DNA of 47,830 nt from Thiotrichaceae bacterium (GTDB lineage Bacteria; Pseudomonadota; Gammaproteobacteria; Thiotrichales; Thiotrichaceae), in assembly GCA_026991755.1 (NCBI GenBank), contig JALXAX010000139.1, positions 1-47,830 on the forward strand, read 5' to 3'. Below, one piece after another: positions 8,252-17,080 of the stretch. The notes beneath the pieces are model-generated. The model saw only the letters and a program-made list of their open reading frames with translations, ran no database searches and was not told the DNA's origin. The translations under genes were made by a program, and so were the position numbers. Position 1 is the stretch's first letter; each line of letters opens with the position of its first letter.

Positions 8252-8332
8252 ACTGTAACTAAGTTGAGTTTAGCGAAAATATAGCAAATTCTTACCTCAG
8301 CAAACCGAACCAAGAATTAATAGGTGTCCTTA
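8249..8332. repeat. R repeat copy 1, right half (interrupted)
   Basis: GTTACTGTAACTAAGTTGAG and onward to TGTCCTTA matches the R repeat copy at 21321-21443 (GTTGCTGTGACTTAGCTGAG...). It completes the half left at 6157-6184. It lies only 6 bp beyond the fimT stop codon. Confidence 0.75.
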
Positions 8333-8338
8333 AAATGT

Positions 8339-8923
8339 TCAAGGTGAAACAATTTGAGTACGAATTCGTCCCGTATTAGAAACGACGACTTTCTTTGCAG
8401 TAACTCCTCCTGTAGCAATAGACAATAAGTCTATAGTTAAACTTCCTCCGATACCTCGAACTCTACCATTCATTCTATAACCAATATTGGAAGTGTAGTT
8501 TCCATTACCAGTGACCGTTAAATTGGTATCTAGGTCTTCATGTACTTTCAAAAGTTCAGCAGTGTCGTTTATACCATCATTGTTCAAATCGCAGGTAAGA
8601 GTACTATTGTCATAATTACCATTGCTATTGCAATCCATATAGATTAACCAACCATGGGCATAGTCAAATAGACTTTCATCCGCTTCACAACCCGAACCAT
8701 TACTATTACTCACACACATAAAGACATTCATTCTGCGTTTTAATGCCTCACTTCTCACAAAAAATAAGGCATTAGATATTTCATTCGTAACCGTACTGAT
8801 CTTATTCTTTTCAACCATAGAACGTAGTGAAGGGACTGCCATTGTGATCAGGATAGAGCTAATCGCAACTGCAACCATCATCTCAATAAGTGTAAAACCC
8901 AGCTGTTTATTATCTCTTATCAT
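8339..8923 (-). CDS. fimT: Type IV pilus minor pilin, FimT/GspH family
   Basis: 194 residues. The prepilin leader MIRDNKQLG is followed by FTLIEMMVAVAISSILITM: cleavage after Gly9, N-methylated Phe, and conserved Glu5 of the mature protein. The C-terminal globular domain is of GspH/FimT type, with the beta-rich end VVVSNTGRIRTQ typical of the family. Two Cys pairs are possible (MCVSNSNGSGC, MDCNSNG...LTC). FimT/FimU proteins form part of the minor-pilin tip or priming complex with PilV, PilW, PilX and PilY1, and some bind DNA during uptake. It begins 2 bp after the pilY1 stop, so the two are co-transcribed. Here fimT is last, whereas in Pseudomonas fimU/fimT come first. Confidence 0.88.
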   Translation of the reverse strand: MIRDNKQLGFTLIEMMVAVAISSILITMAVPSLRSMVEKNKISTVTNEISNALFFVRSEALKRRMNVFMCVSNSNGSGCEADESLFDYAHGWLIYMDCNSNGNYDNSTLTCDLNNDGINDTAELLKVHEDLDTNLTVTGNGNYTSNIGYRMNGRVRGIGGSLTIDLLSIATGGVTAKKVVVSNTGRIRTQIVSP

Positions 8924-8925
8924 GA

Positions 8926-11900
8926 TTACTTTTCCTGAGGCTTACTCCAGAAAACAGATTCAAGCACACCTGAATTGTAACTCATTACCTGAGATAACTT
9001 CTTACCTGCTCTAAAATCAACATTCTGCACACAATTTCCATCAGAACAAGTGCTGCCATCATCAGCAAGTGGTTCATTGAAAACCACCTGAATCCCCCCA
9101 GGGATTTCATTAGCGCTAACGACGGTATACAAATCATTATTATCAGGCGCTCCTCCATTTCCACTTAAATCAACCGCTGCCGTTCCTTTCAATATATCAA
9201 GGACATAGGCTCTTCCTTGTGTAGCAGAAGTATTACAATGTGAAACCGAAGAAGCACTCGAATAGACATCAGGTACAAGCGTCGTAAATACAACCTTTCC
9301 ATGATTCGTAACACTATTTGCCAATATTTTTTCACCACTGCTTGAGAATTGGAAATACCAACCTTTTTTATTGGCAGTAGCCAAAATGCTTTGATTAGAA
9401 ATCGAGTTAGACAAAGTAGCTGAGCCTGCATCATTATTACCCATCACGACAGGTGCAAGGTTAGCATCTGTTATTGTTGTAAAATTACTAGGCAAAGCAT
9501 GCTTAACTCGTCTATCTACTAGTACATAGAATCGGTCAGTCGTACGCTTATTCAAAGGTTGAGTACGATCACCACTTCCTATAGAAACCAATAAGCTGGT
9601 TATTCCAGACTTTCGGGTTATCGATACGTCGGGTTCATTAAAAAACTTCCTATTTTCTACTGTTGATGAACCACCACCCAAACTCGCCAGCTTTATTAGC
9701 TTAGCGTCATTAAGGTCGTATTTGCTATCTGGATCGCTATCAGTATCTCCATCATACAAATCTGTATCGAGTTCAAGCCTCCAGACATTACCTGTAACAT
9801 CAGCAAAGTACATACGGTCAACAGCCCCATCTTTATCAACATCAAGAATACGTACTCCTCCAGGAATACTATGAGTCAATGCAGAGCTTCCTTCGATTGC
9901 AGAACCACTAGTTCCTTTTTTGATAGACCAAATAAATTCACCCGTATTTGCATCAATGATAAACACGTCAGAGCCTACAGCGTCAGAGCTAGCTCTATCT
10001 TCAAGAGCTTTATCTTGATTATTGGAATCATAACCACCACTGAAGACTATTACTTCCTTAAGCGTTGCATCATCACTTGCGGTATGAATACTTGCCAAAT
10101 ATGGCTTAGACCAACTTTCACCTAAATATTGGAAGTCACCACTCTGACTACCCTCTATTTTCCATTTAAGTTCTGGTGAAGACGGGTCTGTCACATCAAG
10201 TGCATAATAAGCGTTGCCCCCCCTTCTCAGACCGAAGTAAAGGTACACATGATCACCTTGATCAGCTTCTATAACACCATCACCATCGATATCCTTCATC
10301 CAAAGGTTTGCAAACCCATCTACACCATACTTGTGATTACGATACTCGTTATCATCAAATTGAGGTTTAATATTCTTCAGAAACTCTTTCGGCATGAAAG
10401 CAAAAACTTCTTCACCACTATCCGCATCAAAAGCATGCAGATAACCTTCATTGGTTCCCGCAAAAATCACCTGTTTATGGGTTGAACTACTATCATCCTC
10501 ATGATCGCTATCATAAGTAACAACAAGAGGTTCAAAGTGCAACATATCCCCCATATGTTTACGGGCAGTGCCAGAACAAGTATCTAGTACATCATCGTAT
10601 CCTTCAAAGCCACGAATAAAGCAAACATATTTTTTGCGTTCCGCAGGTGATGCATCAGTCAAACCAAGCAAGCTCTCTGAGATTCCAGTGCTTGAATCGG
10701 CATTGACATTAGATATTGATAATTCATTAGCATCTAAGGTTAAATCACAACTAGAATCGTCAGTACATGCTATATCAACATATAGGTTTCGATCAGCAGG
10801 AACAAGTTTGGATGCCACACCGCCTTTAGTAACATCGGTACCATCCGCAGTATCAGAAGTAGACCAATAATCTTGAGCATTGGCTGTGAAAGCACCTAGT
10901 TCGGTTACTGCATTCTGATTATTCTTTCCTTGAATTAAACGCTGACCATTTGAGTTTACTAATTTGAATTTCTTCAGGTTACCTTTCCAAACAGCATTAT
11001 CCCCTACTTTAAAGGTAGGGATAAATATAGAATCTTCATGATTCAAACCTGTTTTAGTCACCACACTATAACCAGGATTTGCAAATGCAGTAGTCGATCC
11101 ATTCAACTCTAGATCACCTAAAATACTAGTAAAGGCTGTGACTAACCCTTGCTGATCTGAAGCGGGATAATAACCCTCAACTACCCCAGCTGTATTCACA
11201 TCATCAACAGTCGATAAGGATTTAAGATAGTTCTCAGCCGCACTATTTTCCCCCAACCCAAATCCAACCGTGTAGGTATTAATGAACTGGTCGCCGTCCT
11301 CATCACTATTATCATGCTCTGCTAAATAATGAGTTAACTCAGAACCACAACGGCCTCTCACTAAACCTTCCGGAGACTCCTCACAATTAAGGGATCTAAA
11401 TATATCAGGCAATGCCCCCGTCCACTCATTATCAGTCACCACTTTATCAAAAGTAGGATTAACTGTTGTTGTTGCTCCAGATTGAGGATAGCCGTCAGAT
11501 AGTAAAATAATCGTATTGCTCTGACATGCATTTTTGATAGGAGTGATATAGGTTGGAACCGATGGTGCGCCACCAGAACACATTGTGTATTCGCAAGTAT
11601 TTGGCTCAGTATCATTACTTACATCAACCGATCCACATGCAGAGGAGGCATCTCCGTGTGATAAATGAGCATCAACCTCCGTTTTATCAACAATCAAAGT
11701 ATATGAATTACTAAGATCGCCCGTTGGAGTGTGGCAGATTGACACTTTTCTACCGCCCACACCATCAGAGACCCCTGTCACATTACCAATATCGCCAATA
11801 ATACTTAGTGTAAACCCACCTGTAACAGACGTATCATTGGTTGCTGCAATAATCGTGTAATTACCAGGTACTAAATTGGGTGTAAGCTGTGTGATATCAG

Positions 11901-13779
11901 GAGCGCCCGTATTGCCATCATCCCCAACATCAGAGCCATCACTATTCAAAACATATAAGTGTTCTCGACCTGATGCATCATCCATTTCCAGCCTGATATC
12001 AATGTCACCCAACGTATTGACAGTGAAACCAAATACTGGATTATTCACAGAGCCACGATCTAAGCCACCCGATTCATTATTCCACTGACCCTGAATATTA
12101 TAAGTGGTTGAACCACTTCCTCGATAACTCTCTAGAGATCCAACATCTCCATTAACTCTCACTGTGAAATCACCAGACACACCATCTTCTCGTGTTGAAG
12201 CCACAATCTGGTAATCTCCAGCAGACAAATTATTGGATGTTAAAGAGGAATAATAATCCCCCTCTTGATCCATCTCTGCCAAGAAGTCACCTGAACTATC
12301 TAATAAATAAACATAAGGTATTTTATCAACACCTGTAGCAGAGGTAATTGTGATGGTAATATCACTCTCTTCAGCAACATTGAAGTCAAACTTTGGGTTA
12401 TTAGCAGAGACTATAGATCTTGCAACAGAGTTAGTCCATGTGCCTTCAATCTCATAAGTGACACATGAGCTTGAGTCATTGTTGTCATCATCTTCATTGT
12501 CGTCTCCGTGGTCATCTCCATGATCGTCTCCGTGGTCACTGCCATGATCACTTCCGTGGTCACTGCCATGATCACTTCCGTGGTCACTGCCATGATCACT
12601 TCCGTGGTCACTGCCATGATCGCTTCCGTGGTCACTGCCATGATCGCTTCCGTGGTCACTGCCATGATCGCTTCCGTGGTCACTACCATGATCGCTTCCG
12701 TGGTCACTACCATGATCGCTTCCGTGGTCACTACCATGATCGCTTCCGTGGTCACTACCATGATCACTACCATGATCACTTCCATGATCACTTCCATGAT
12801 CACTACCATGATCACTTCCATGATCACTTCCATGATCACTTCCATGATCGCTTCCATGGTCACTACCATGGTCGTCTCCGTGGTCATCGTCATGATCGTC
12901 TCCATGGTCATCACCATGATCGTCTCCGTGGTCATCACCATCATTACTATCACACGAACCAAGCAATTGACCTACTTCTCCATTAGTAAAGGTTACTGTT
13001 GCAGGTGGTGCTGTACAATCATGAGCTGTCGCTGCACAGTTGGCATAACTTCCATCAGCTCCTAAATTATTGGGATCACTCGGACAACGGTAATCAAGAG
13101 GGATTTCCCCTGTAGGTAAGCGCTTTGTCCATACGGTATTACAAATTGAACTATCCCATTCGCCAGGAGAGCCTGTATAGGTGGATGGGTGAGCAGCCCA
13201 TTCATTACTGCTGCCCTCTAAAGGCCCTAATCCCCAACTGACCTTTTCACCTCTGTAGTAAAGAGCCGCTTCATAGAGTGAATCCACTAGGGGAGTCCAG
13301 CCACGAGGGCTCCAACTATCGACTATATCAGGTAAATAATCGTAGACAGTTTTTGAGCTATCAGGCTCTGGCATGTTATTAGCATTCCAGTTGACTGAGC
13401 CATCATCATTTTTAGGCAAACCTTCTTCAAAGATAGTACGAGCATTAGCCGTAAGCGGACTGACTGGAAACTTAACCCCTTGACCAAAATCCCATCGATC
13501 AGGCCCTGTGCTTCCAAAATTCATCAGACCTACACTTACACTGGCAGGCATAGTATCTAGAATATTTTGAAAGGCAGATTTCATTGCACTAAAACGAGTA
13601 TTTCCTGCCCCCCCTACTGGGGAGCGCATACTGCCGCTTACATCCATAATAAACAGTACATTATGACTACCTGACACACTGTTTTCTGGGAAATAAATAT
13701 TCGTATCATCCGCATAGGTCACAACGCTGGTGAGAGAAACAGAAGATATGATGAGTGATTTTCTTATTATATTATTCAT
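8926..13779 (-). CDS. pilY1: PilY1-type pilus tip adhesin with vWA domain and long DHGS repeat
   Basis: 1617 residues. Signal peptide (about 1-23), then a von Willebrand A domain starting VLFIMDVSGSMR (MIDAS DxSGS at 46-50). The vWA fold resumes only near CQSNTIILLSDGYPQSG. Between the two parts lies a ~450-residue insertion: about 36 tetrapeptides of Asp-His-Gly-Asp/Ser type (from about residue 281) and two similar beta domains (YEIEGTWTNS...FTVRVNGDVG and YNIQGQWNNE...FTLSIIGDIG) of PPC/DVUA0089 flavour. The C-terminal half is the PilY1 beta-propeller (VIFAGTNEGYLHAFDADSGE) with calcium-loop-like DIDGDGVIEAD and DVDKDGAVD. The family caps type IV pili, controls extension/retraction and mediates adhesion. 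The repeat is a plausible metal-binding or spacer region. 13780-14011 upstream is an AT-rich leader. Confidence 0.9.
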   Translation of the reverse strand: MNNIIRKSLIISSVSLTSVVTYADDTNIYFPENSVSGSHNVLFIMDVSGSMRSPVGGAGNTRFSAMKSAFQNILDTMPASVSVGLMNFGSTGPDRWDFGQGVKFPVSPLTANARTIFEEGLPKNDDGSVNWNANNMPEPDSSKTVYDYLPDIVDSWSPRGWTPLVDSLYEAALYYRGEKVSWGLGPLEGSSNEWAAHPSTYTGSPGEWDSSICNTVWTKRLPTGEIPLDYRCPSDPNNLGADGSYANCAATAHDCTAPPATVTFTNGEVGQLLGSCDSNDGDDHGDDHGDDHGDDHDDDHGDDHGSDHGSDHGSDHGSDHGSDHGSDHGSDHGSDHGSDHGSDHGSDHGSDHGSDHGSDHGSDHGSDHGSDHGSDHGSDHGSDHGSDHGSDHGSDHGSDHGSDHGSDHGSDHGSDHGDDHGDDHGDDNEDDDNNDSSSCVTYEIEGTWTNSVARSIVSANNPKFDFNVAEESDITITITSATGVDKIPYVYLLDSSGDFLAEMDQEGDYYSSLTSNNLSAGDYQIVASTREDGVSGDFTVRVNGDVGSLESYRGSGSTTYNIQGQWNNESGGLDRGSVNNPVFGFTVNTLGDIDIRLEMDDASGREHLYVLNSDGSDVGDDGNTGAPDITQLTPNLVPGNYTIIAATNDTSVTGGFTLSIIGDIGNVTGVSDGVGGRKVSICHTPTGDLSNSYTLIVDKTEVDAHLSHGDASSACGSVDVSNDTEPNTCEYTMCSGGAPSVPTYITPIKNACQSNTIILLSDGYPQSGATTTVNPTFDKVVTDNEWTGALPDIFRSLNCEESPEGLVRGRCGSELTHYLAEHDNSDEDGDQFINTYTVGFGLGENSAAENYLKSLSTVDDVNTAGVVEGYYPASDQQGLVTAFTSILGDLELNGSTTAFANPGYSVVTKTGLNHEDSIFIPTFKVGDNAVWKGNLKKFKLVNSNGQRLIQGKNNQNAVTELGAFTANAQDYWSTSDTADGTDVTKGGVASKLVPADRNLYVDIACTDDSSCDLTLDANELSISNVNADSSTGISESLLGLTDASPAERKKYVCFIRGFEGYDDVLDTCSGTARKHMGDMLHFEPLVVTYDSDHEDDSSSTHKQVIFAGTNEGYLHAFDADSGEEVFAFMPKEFLKNIKPQFDDNEYRNHKYGVDGFANLWMKDIDGDGVIEADQGDHVYLYFGLRRGGNAYYALDVTDPSSPELKWKIEGSQSGDFQYLGESWSKPYLASIHTASDDATLKEVIVFSGGYDSNNQDKALEDRASSDAVGSDVFIIDANTGEFIWSIKKGTSGSAIEGSSALTHSIPGGVRILDVDKDGAVDRMYFADVTGNVWRLELDTDLYDGDTDSDPDSKYDLNDAKLIKLASLGGGSSTVENRKFFNEPDVSITRKSGITSLLVSIGSGDRTQPLNKRTTDRFYVLVDRRVKHALPSNFTTITDANLAPVVMGNNDAGSATLSNSISNQSILATANKKGWYFQFSSSGEKILANSVTNHGKVVFTTLVPDVYSSASSVSHCNTSATQGRAYVLDILKGTAAVDLSGNGGAPDNNDLYTVVSANEIPGGIQVVFNEPLADDGSTCSDGNCVQNVDFRAGKKLSQVMSYNSGVLESVFWSKPQEK
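12505..12940. repeat. 12-bp tandem repeat (24-bp higher-order unit) inside pilY1
   Basis: About 36 units of 12 bp, read on the plus strand as alternating TCCGTGGTCACT and GCCATGATCACT. They encode Asp-His-Gly-Ser/Asp on the minus strand. The pairs form 24-bp units that change in blocks: GCC..ATCACT, then GCC..ATCGCT, then ACC..ATCGCT, then ATGATC-only units. This shows recent local duplication with an unbroken frame. Long open frames in the other phases here are by-products of the 12-bp period. Copy number is likely to vary between strains. Confidence 0.9.
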
Positions 13780-14011
13780 TTTTAGTGCCGTATTGGGATT
13801 ATTATGGGCAACGTGTTTTTAATAAGAGCAATAAAACAAATAGTTATCTATTATTGAATTTATGGATATCTGTTTTAACTTCTCAAATAGGTAAAACACT
13901 TATTAGACTTATAATAACAGATCGATAAAATAATTTATCCCCCTAATCAGTACCGTCTATCCATAAAGTTCTGTACAGTTTCAAGCAAGATACATTCAAA
14001 GCAATAGCAAT

Positions 14012-17000
14012 TTACCGTTGCCTAACAAGGTTACTTATCAAACCCTTCTTAGAAAGATAACTACGATCAAAGAGACTGGAGGATTCATCCTTCCCTGTAG
14101 ATTGTGACCTAATCAATAAAAAGCCGATAATAGATAGAGCTAATAGTAACAACCAAAACTGAATGGAGTGGGTCATTTGCTTAACCTTTTGAATCAGTAA
14201 AAAGTCCGAAAGCATCACTTCTGCTGAATTCTTCTCGTTATCAAGCATCAACCTATCACTTATTCTCCATTTATTAGATGTCAACAAAGAATCCATATTG
14301 GTGATACTAAAAGGTTCAACTCTACGTAACTTGTATCTATTTGAGTAATTGGAGTAGACATAGCTCCCCTGACGATACCCATCATCAACAAGATGATTAA
14401 TTATTTTTTTAGAGGATGTCATATCTTTACGGAATGCGTATACATAGCCATGATTCCCTCTATATTTTCCACCCGTAGAAACGATATTCCAATACGGAAA
14501 TACTTCATCAACTGCACTTAAAATACGCATTGCGGTGGAATTATACGCGTTACGCCTAGGTCTGGACTGAGTCGACTCAGCAAACATCCCCTTCCATTTT
14601 AATCGAGAACGAACCAGCCTGAAAAATTCTCGGTTATGTAACATCATCGTGCCCAAATGATACGGAGCAGAGATATCCATAATAATAAGATCAAACTTTT
14701 CATTACTTGTCATCAGATAATGTTTAGCATCATCAATGACAATTTCTTCATTATCATGCGTTCCTGCAAAACCGTTCACATCAGACCAATGTTTTTGTGC
14801 TGATTCAACCACTAACGCATCTAATTCCACTAACGTTGTTTTCGATGAATAGGGACGTACTCTTTCCATACTACTCATTGAACCCGCACCTAAAATAAGA
14901 ATTCTAAGCTTCTCATTATTACGCCTCTCTGCAAGAAACTTAGCGGGCAGCTCTGCTAGGAAATAGGTAAATTCGCCCAAGCCTGTCTCTAACTTACGAG
15001 AATCACCTCTGGAAAATTTCTGATTGAAATAGCTTACTCCATTTAAAAAAGAGGTCCGTGTTTTGATCTCTGTTTGTTCTTTATCAGCATAACTTTCAAC
15101 AATATCAATGGCGTTATAAATAGAGTTTTGGCTGAATATCAATTTAGGATTGTCATAATCCCGACTGCGATAATAATCTTCCGTTGCTGCCGTGAAAATC
15201 TCAGCTTGATACGCTGAAAATACGCTAATAACCAACCATGCCATCGCTAAGAAAGCACGATCATAGCGAGTACCTTTCAGAAGAATAGCAACTAAGGCAG
15301 ACATGCTGAGTAAGTACAGCGGCCAGGTAGCCGCAGGCCACCAATACACCAATACCAGCATAAGTACTACCGCAATAGCGACACCTAGCAAATCCCAACT
15401 ATAAGCATTAGTTAATGATTTAGAGCCGTTGGCTTCAATCAAACGAGGCAATAAAACTGAATAGAAAGCTGAGGTGAAAAAGGCGGTTATAAACAACACA
15501 CCCCATAAAACTTCTAACCCCCAGCCAAAAGAAATAAATACACCGTAAATAGGTTTTATGATAGGCAAAATAACAAGATGCAATACAAACATAACCACAG
15601 CTAGTGGCTGAAGTAGCTTTAATGAGACGTGTTTAAGTAAGCCATAGCCTATGGACAAACCACAGAAATAAGCAATCGCAACGACTAAAATAGAAAGCTC
15701 ACTAGAAGCCAATACAATAGAAAATTCTCGTGTTATTAAATATTGCAGTAGCAACAAACACATACCCGCCAAAACCAGAATCACCTTTGTTTCCAGGGCG
15801 GTAAAGACAGTCCATGATTTCTTGACTGTGTTCGATACGGATAAAGCACCCGAAGATTTTTTTAATAACGCAATACCTAAAGCGCCTGTAAGTAAAAGAC
15901 TTAATGCAACAGCGCCACCACCAGCAAACCATACCGCCAAAGCAATGATAGGGAAGAAGATTAATACTCCCGCACTGCGTCCTTGGTTGGCAAGTAAGGT
16001 AATCGCAAATGAGAGTAGGGGCCCCCAATATAAAGCATGCACACCCCATTGAACAAAGCTCAACATGCTCACTAAATAACCGAAGATGAAACCGTTATTC
16101 TCATGAAAAAAGAGAGATGTGGCTGTCAGTTTTTCACTCCAATCTCTAAATAACACACCGACAGGCAGCGCCACTAAAACAGAAAATAGCGCAATGACAG
16201 GCATTAATAGGGTATAAGGTGCGAGTAATGATAACAATAAGAGCAGTGTAAAGTAAGCCGCTAAGGAAACATAACCTACTTGGCGCAACCGCCAGCCCCC
16301 CAGCCATTTAAGCCCGATAAAGACACCCGCCATCCAGGCCAATACAATCAAAAAGTAACCGACATAACTAGCGCTATAATAGCTTTGCACCATTAAATAA
16401 AGCGCAACTTGGAGCAGTCCAAAGTGAAACCCTTGTAAATATGGAAATAAAGGGCTTTCTCCTTTTTCTGCATCTTGTTTTTCTTGACCCTTTCCATCAA
16501 AGGAAACGACTAATTTAGCCATTAGTACAACAGGAACAAGGCTCAACAAAGCCGCCCAGTTCAGCAGCCACGCGCCTGCAAACAAAGCGCCCGCTAACGA
16601 GAAAACAATCCCTAGAATAAACCCATTATTCTCATGAAAGAAAAGGTGTTTAACCTTAGAGAATCGCTTTTTAGCCCAAATAAAATAATACCCAGGTGCC
16701 AGCCCCGATAATATGGCGGCGATGCCCACTATAAAGAAATTACTATAGCTATAAGGATTTTGCTTAACAACAACCAGCGTCACGTAGTAACTAGCTATTG
16801 ATATACCCACCAATATAGGGAGCAATCTATGGGATAATATAGAGGGAGATCGATTAGCAGTGGATAGCTTTGAATGTTTAATATTCAAACCACCCAGAAA
16901 ACCCATTAACCAGAAGAATAAAACAAAAAAGAAGGAGATGGATCGGCTAGATACGTACGCTTCCATCAAAAAGAAATAGCTAAACTGAAGCAATGAAAAG

Positions 17001-17080
17001 TAAATACCTAGCGTAAATGCCAGCCAAGCTTGAAGTGAGTTAGTTTCCTGCTGTGGAGAATGATTGTCTAAATTAGTCAT
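14012..17080 (-). CDS. Large polytopic membrane protein with spermidine-synthase-like C-terminal domain
   Basis: 1022 residues. Roughly the first 620 are membrane helices; then comes a Rossmann-type aminopropyltransferase/SAM-like domain (ILILGAGSMSSMERV, TTLVELDALVVESAQKHW, IVIDDAKHYL, FDLIIMDIS). A final membrane helix (about 985-1003) ends the protein. The membrane part holds an internal duplication: FFHENNGFILG and FFHENNGFIFG mark equivalent positions of two modules. A third module resembles the membrane half of the neighbouring 501-residue protein. Related fused membrane/spermidine-synthase proteins are widespread, and a true polyamine role is unproven. The canonical acidic polyamine-site motif is not evident (MDISAPYHLG here). 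It overlaps the upstream gene by 8 nt and lies between pilX and pilY1. Confidence 0.7.
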   Translation of the reverse strand: MTNLDNHSPQQETNSLQAWLAFTLGIYFSLLQFSYFFLMEAYVSSRSISFFFVLFFWLMGFLGGLNIKHSKLSTANRSPSILSHRLLPILVGISIASYYVTLVVVKQNPYSYSNFFIVGIAAILSGLAPGYYFIWAKKRFSKVKHLFFHENNGFILGIVFSLAGALFAGAWLLNWAALLSLVPVVLMAKLVVSFDGKGQEKQDAEKGESPLFPYLQGFHFGLLQVALYLMVQSYYSASYVGYFLIVLAWMAGVFIGLKWLGGWRLRQVGYVSLAAYFTLLLLLSLLAPYTLLMPVIALFSVLVALPVGVLFRDWSEKLTATSLFFHENNGFIFGYLVSMLSFVQWGVHALYWGPLLSFAITLLANQGRSAGVLIFFPIIALAVWFAGGGAVALSLLLTGALGIALLKKSSGALSVSNTVKKSWTVFTALETKVILVLAGMCLLLLQYLITREFSIVLASSELSILVVAIAYFCGLSIGYGLLKHVSLKLLQPLAVVMFVLHLVILPIIKPIYGVFISFGWGLEVLWGVLFITAFFTSAFYSVLLPRLIEANGSKSLTNAYSWDLLGVAIAVVLMLVLVYWWPAATWPLYLLSMSALVAILLKGTRYDRAFLAMAWLVISVFSAYQAEIFTAATEDYYRSRDYDNPKLIFSQNSIYNAIDIVESYADKEQTEIKTRTSFLNGVSYFNQKFSRGDSRKLETGLGEFTYFLAELPAKFLAERRNNEKLRILILGAGSMSSMERVRPYSSKTTLVELDALVVESAQKHWSDVNGFAGTHDNEEIVIDDAKHYLMTSNEKFDLIIMDISAPYHLGTMMLHNREFFRLVRSRLKWKGMFAESTQSRPRRNAYNSTAMRILSAVDEVFPYWNIVSTGGKYRGNHGYVYAFRKDMTSSKKIINHLVDDGYRQGSYVYSNYSNRYKLRRVEPFSITNMDSLLTSNKWRISDRLMLDNEKNSAEVMLSDFLLIQKVKQMTHSIQFWLLLLALSIIGFLLIRSQSTGKDESSSLFDRSYLSKKGLISNLVRQR

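Noticed and set aside
10217-10223. C7 run in pilY1 as a phase-variation site (also 28353-28359 and about 31478-31484)
   Set aside because: Seven bases is too short to claim slippage without population data.
12505-12940. CRISPR-like array
   Set aside because: Units are contiguous 12/24-bp tandem coding repeats without spacers.
12465-13065. Long open frames on both strands across the pilY1 repeat (His- or Thr/Met-rich products)
   Set aside because: The 12-bp period keeps every phase open. Only the minus-strand frame continues a real protein on both sides.
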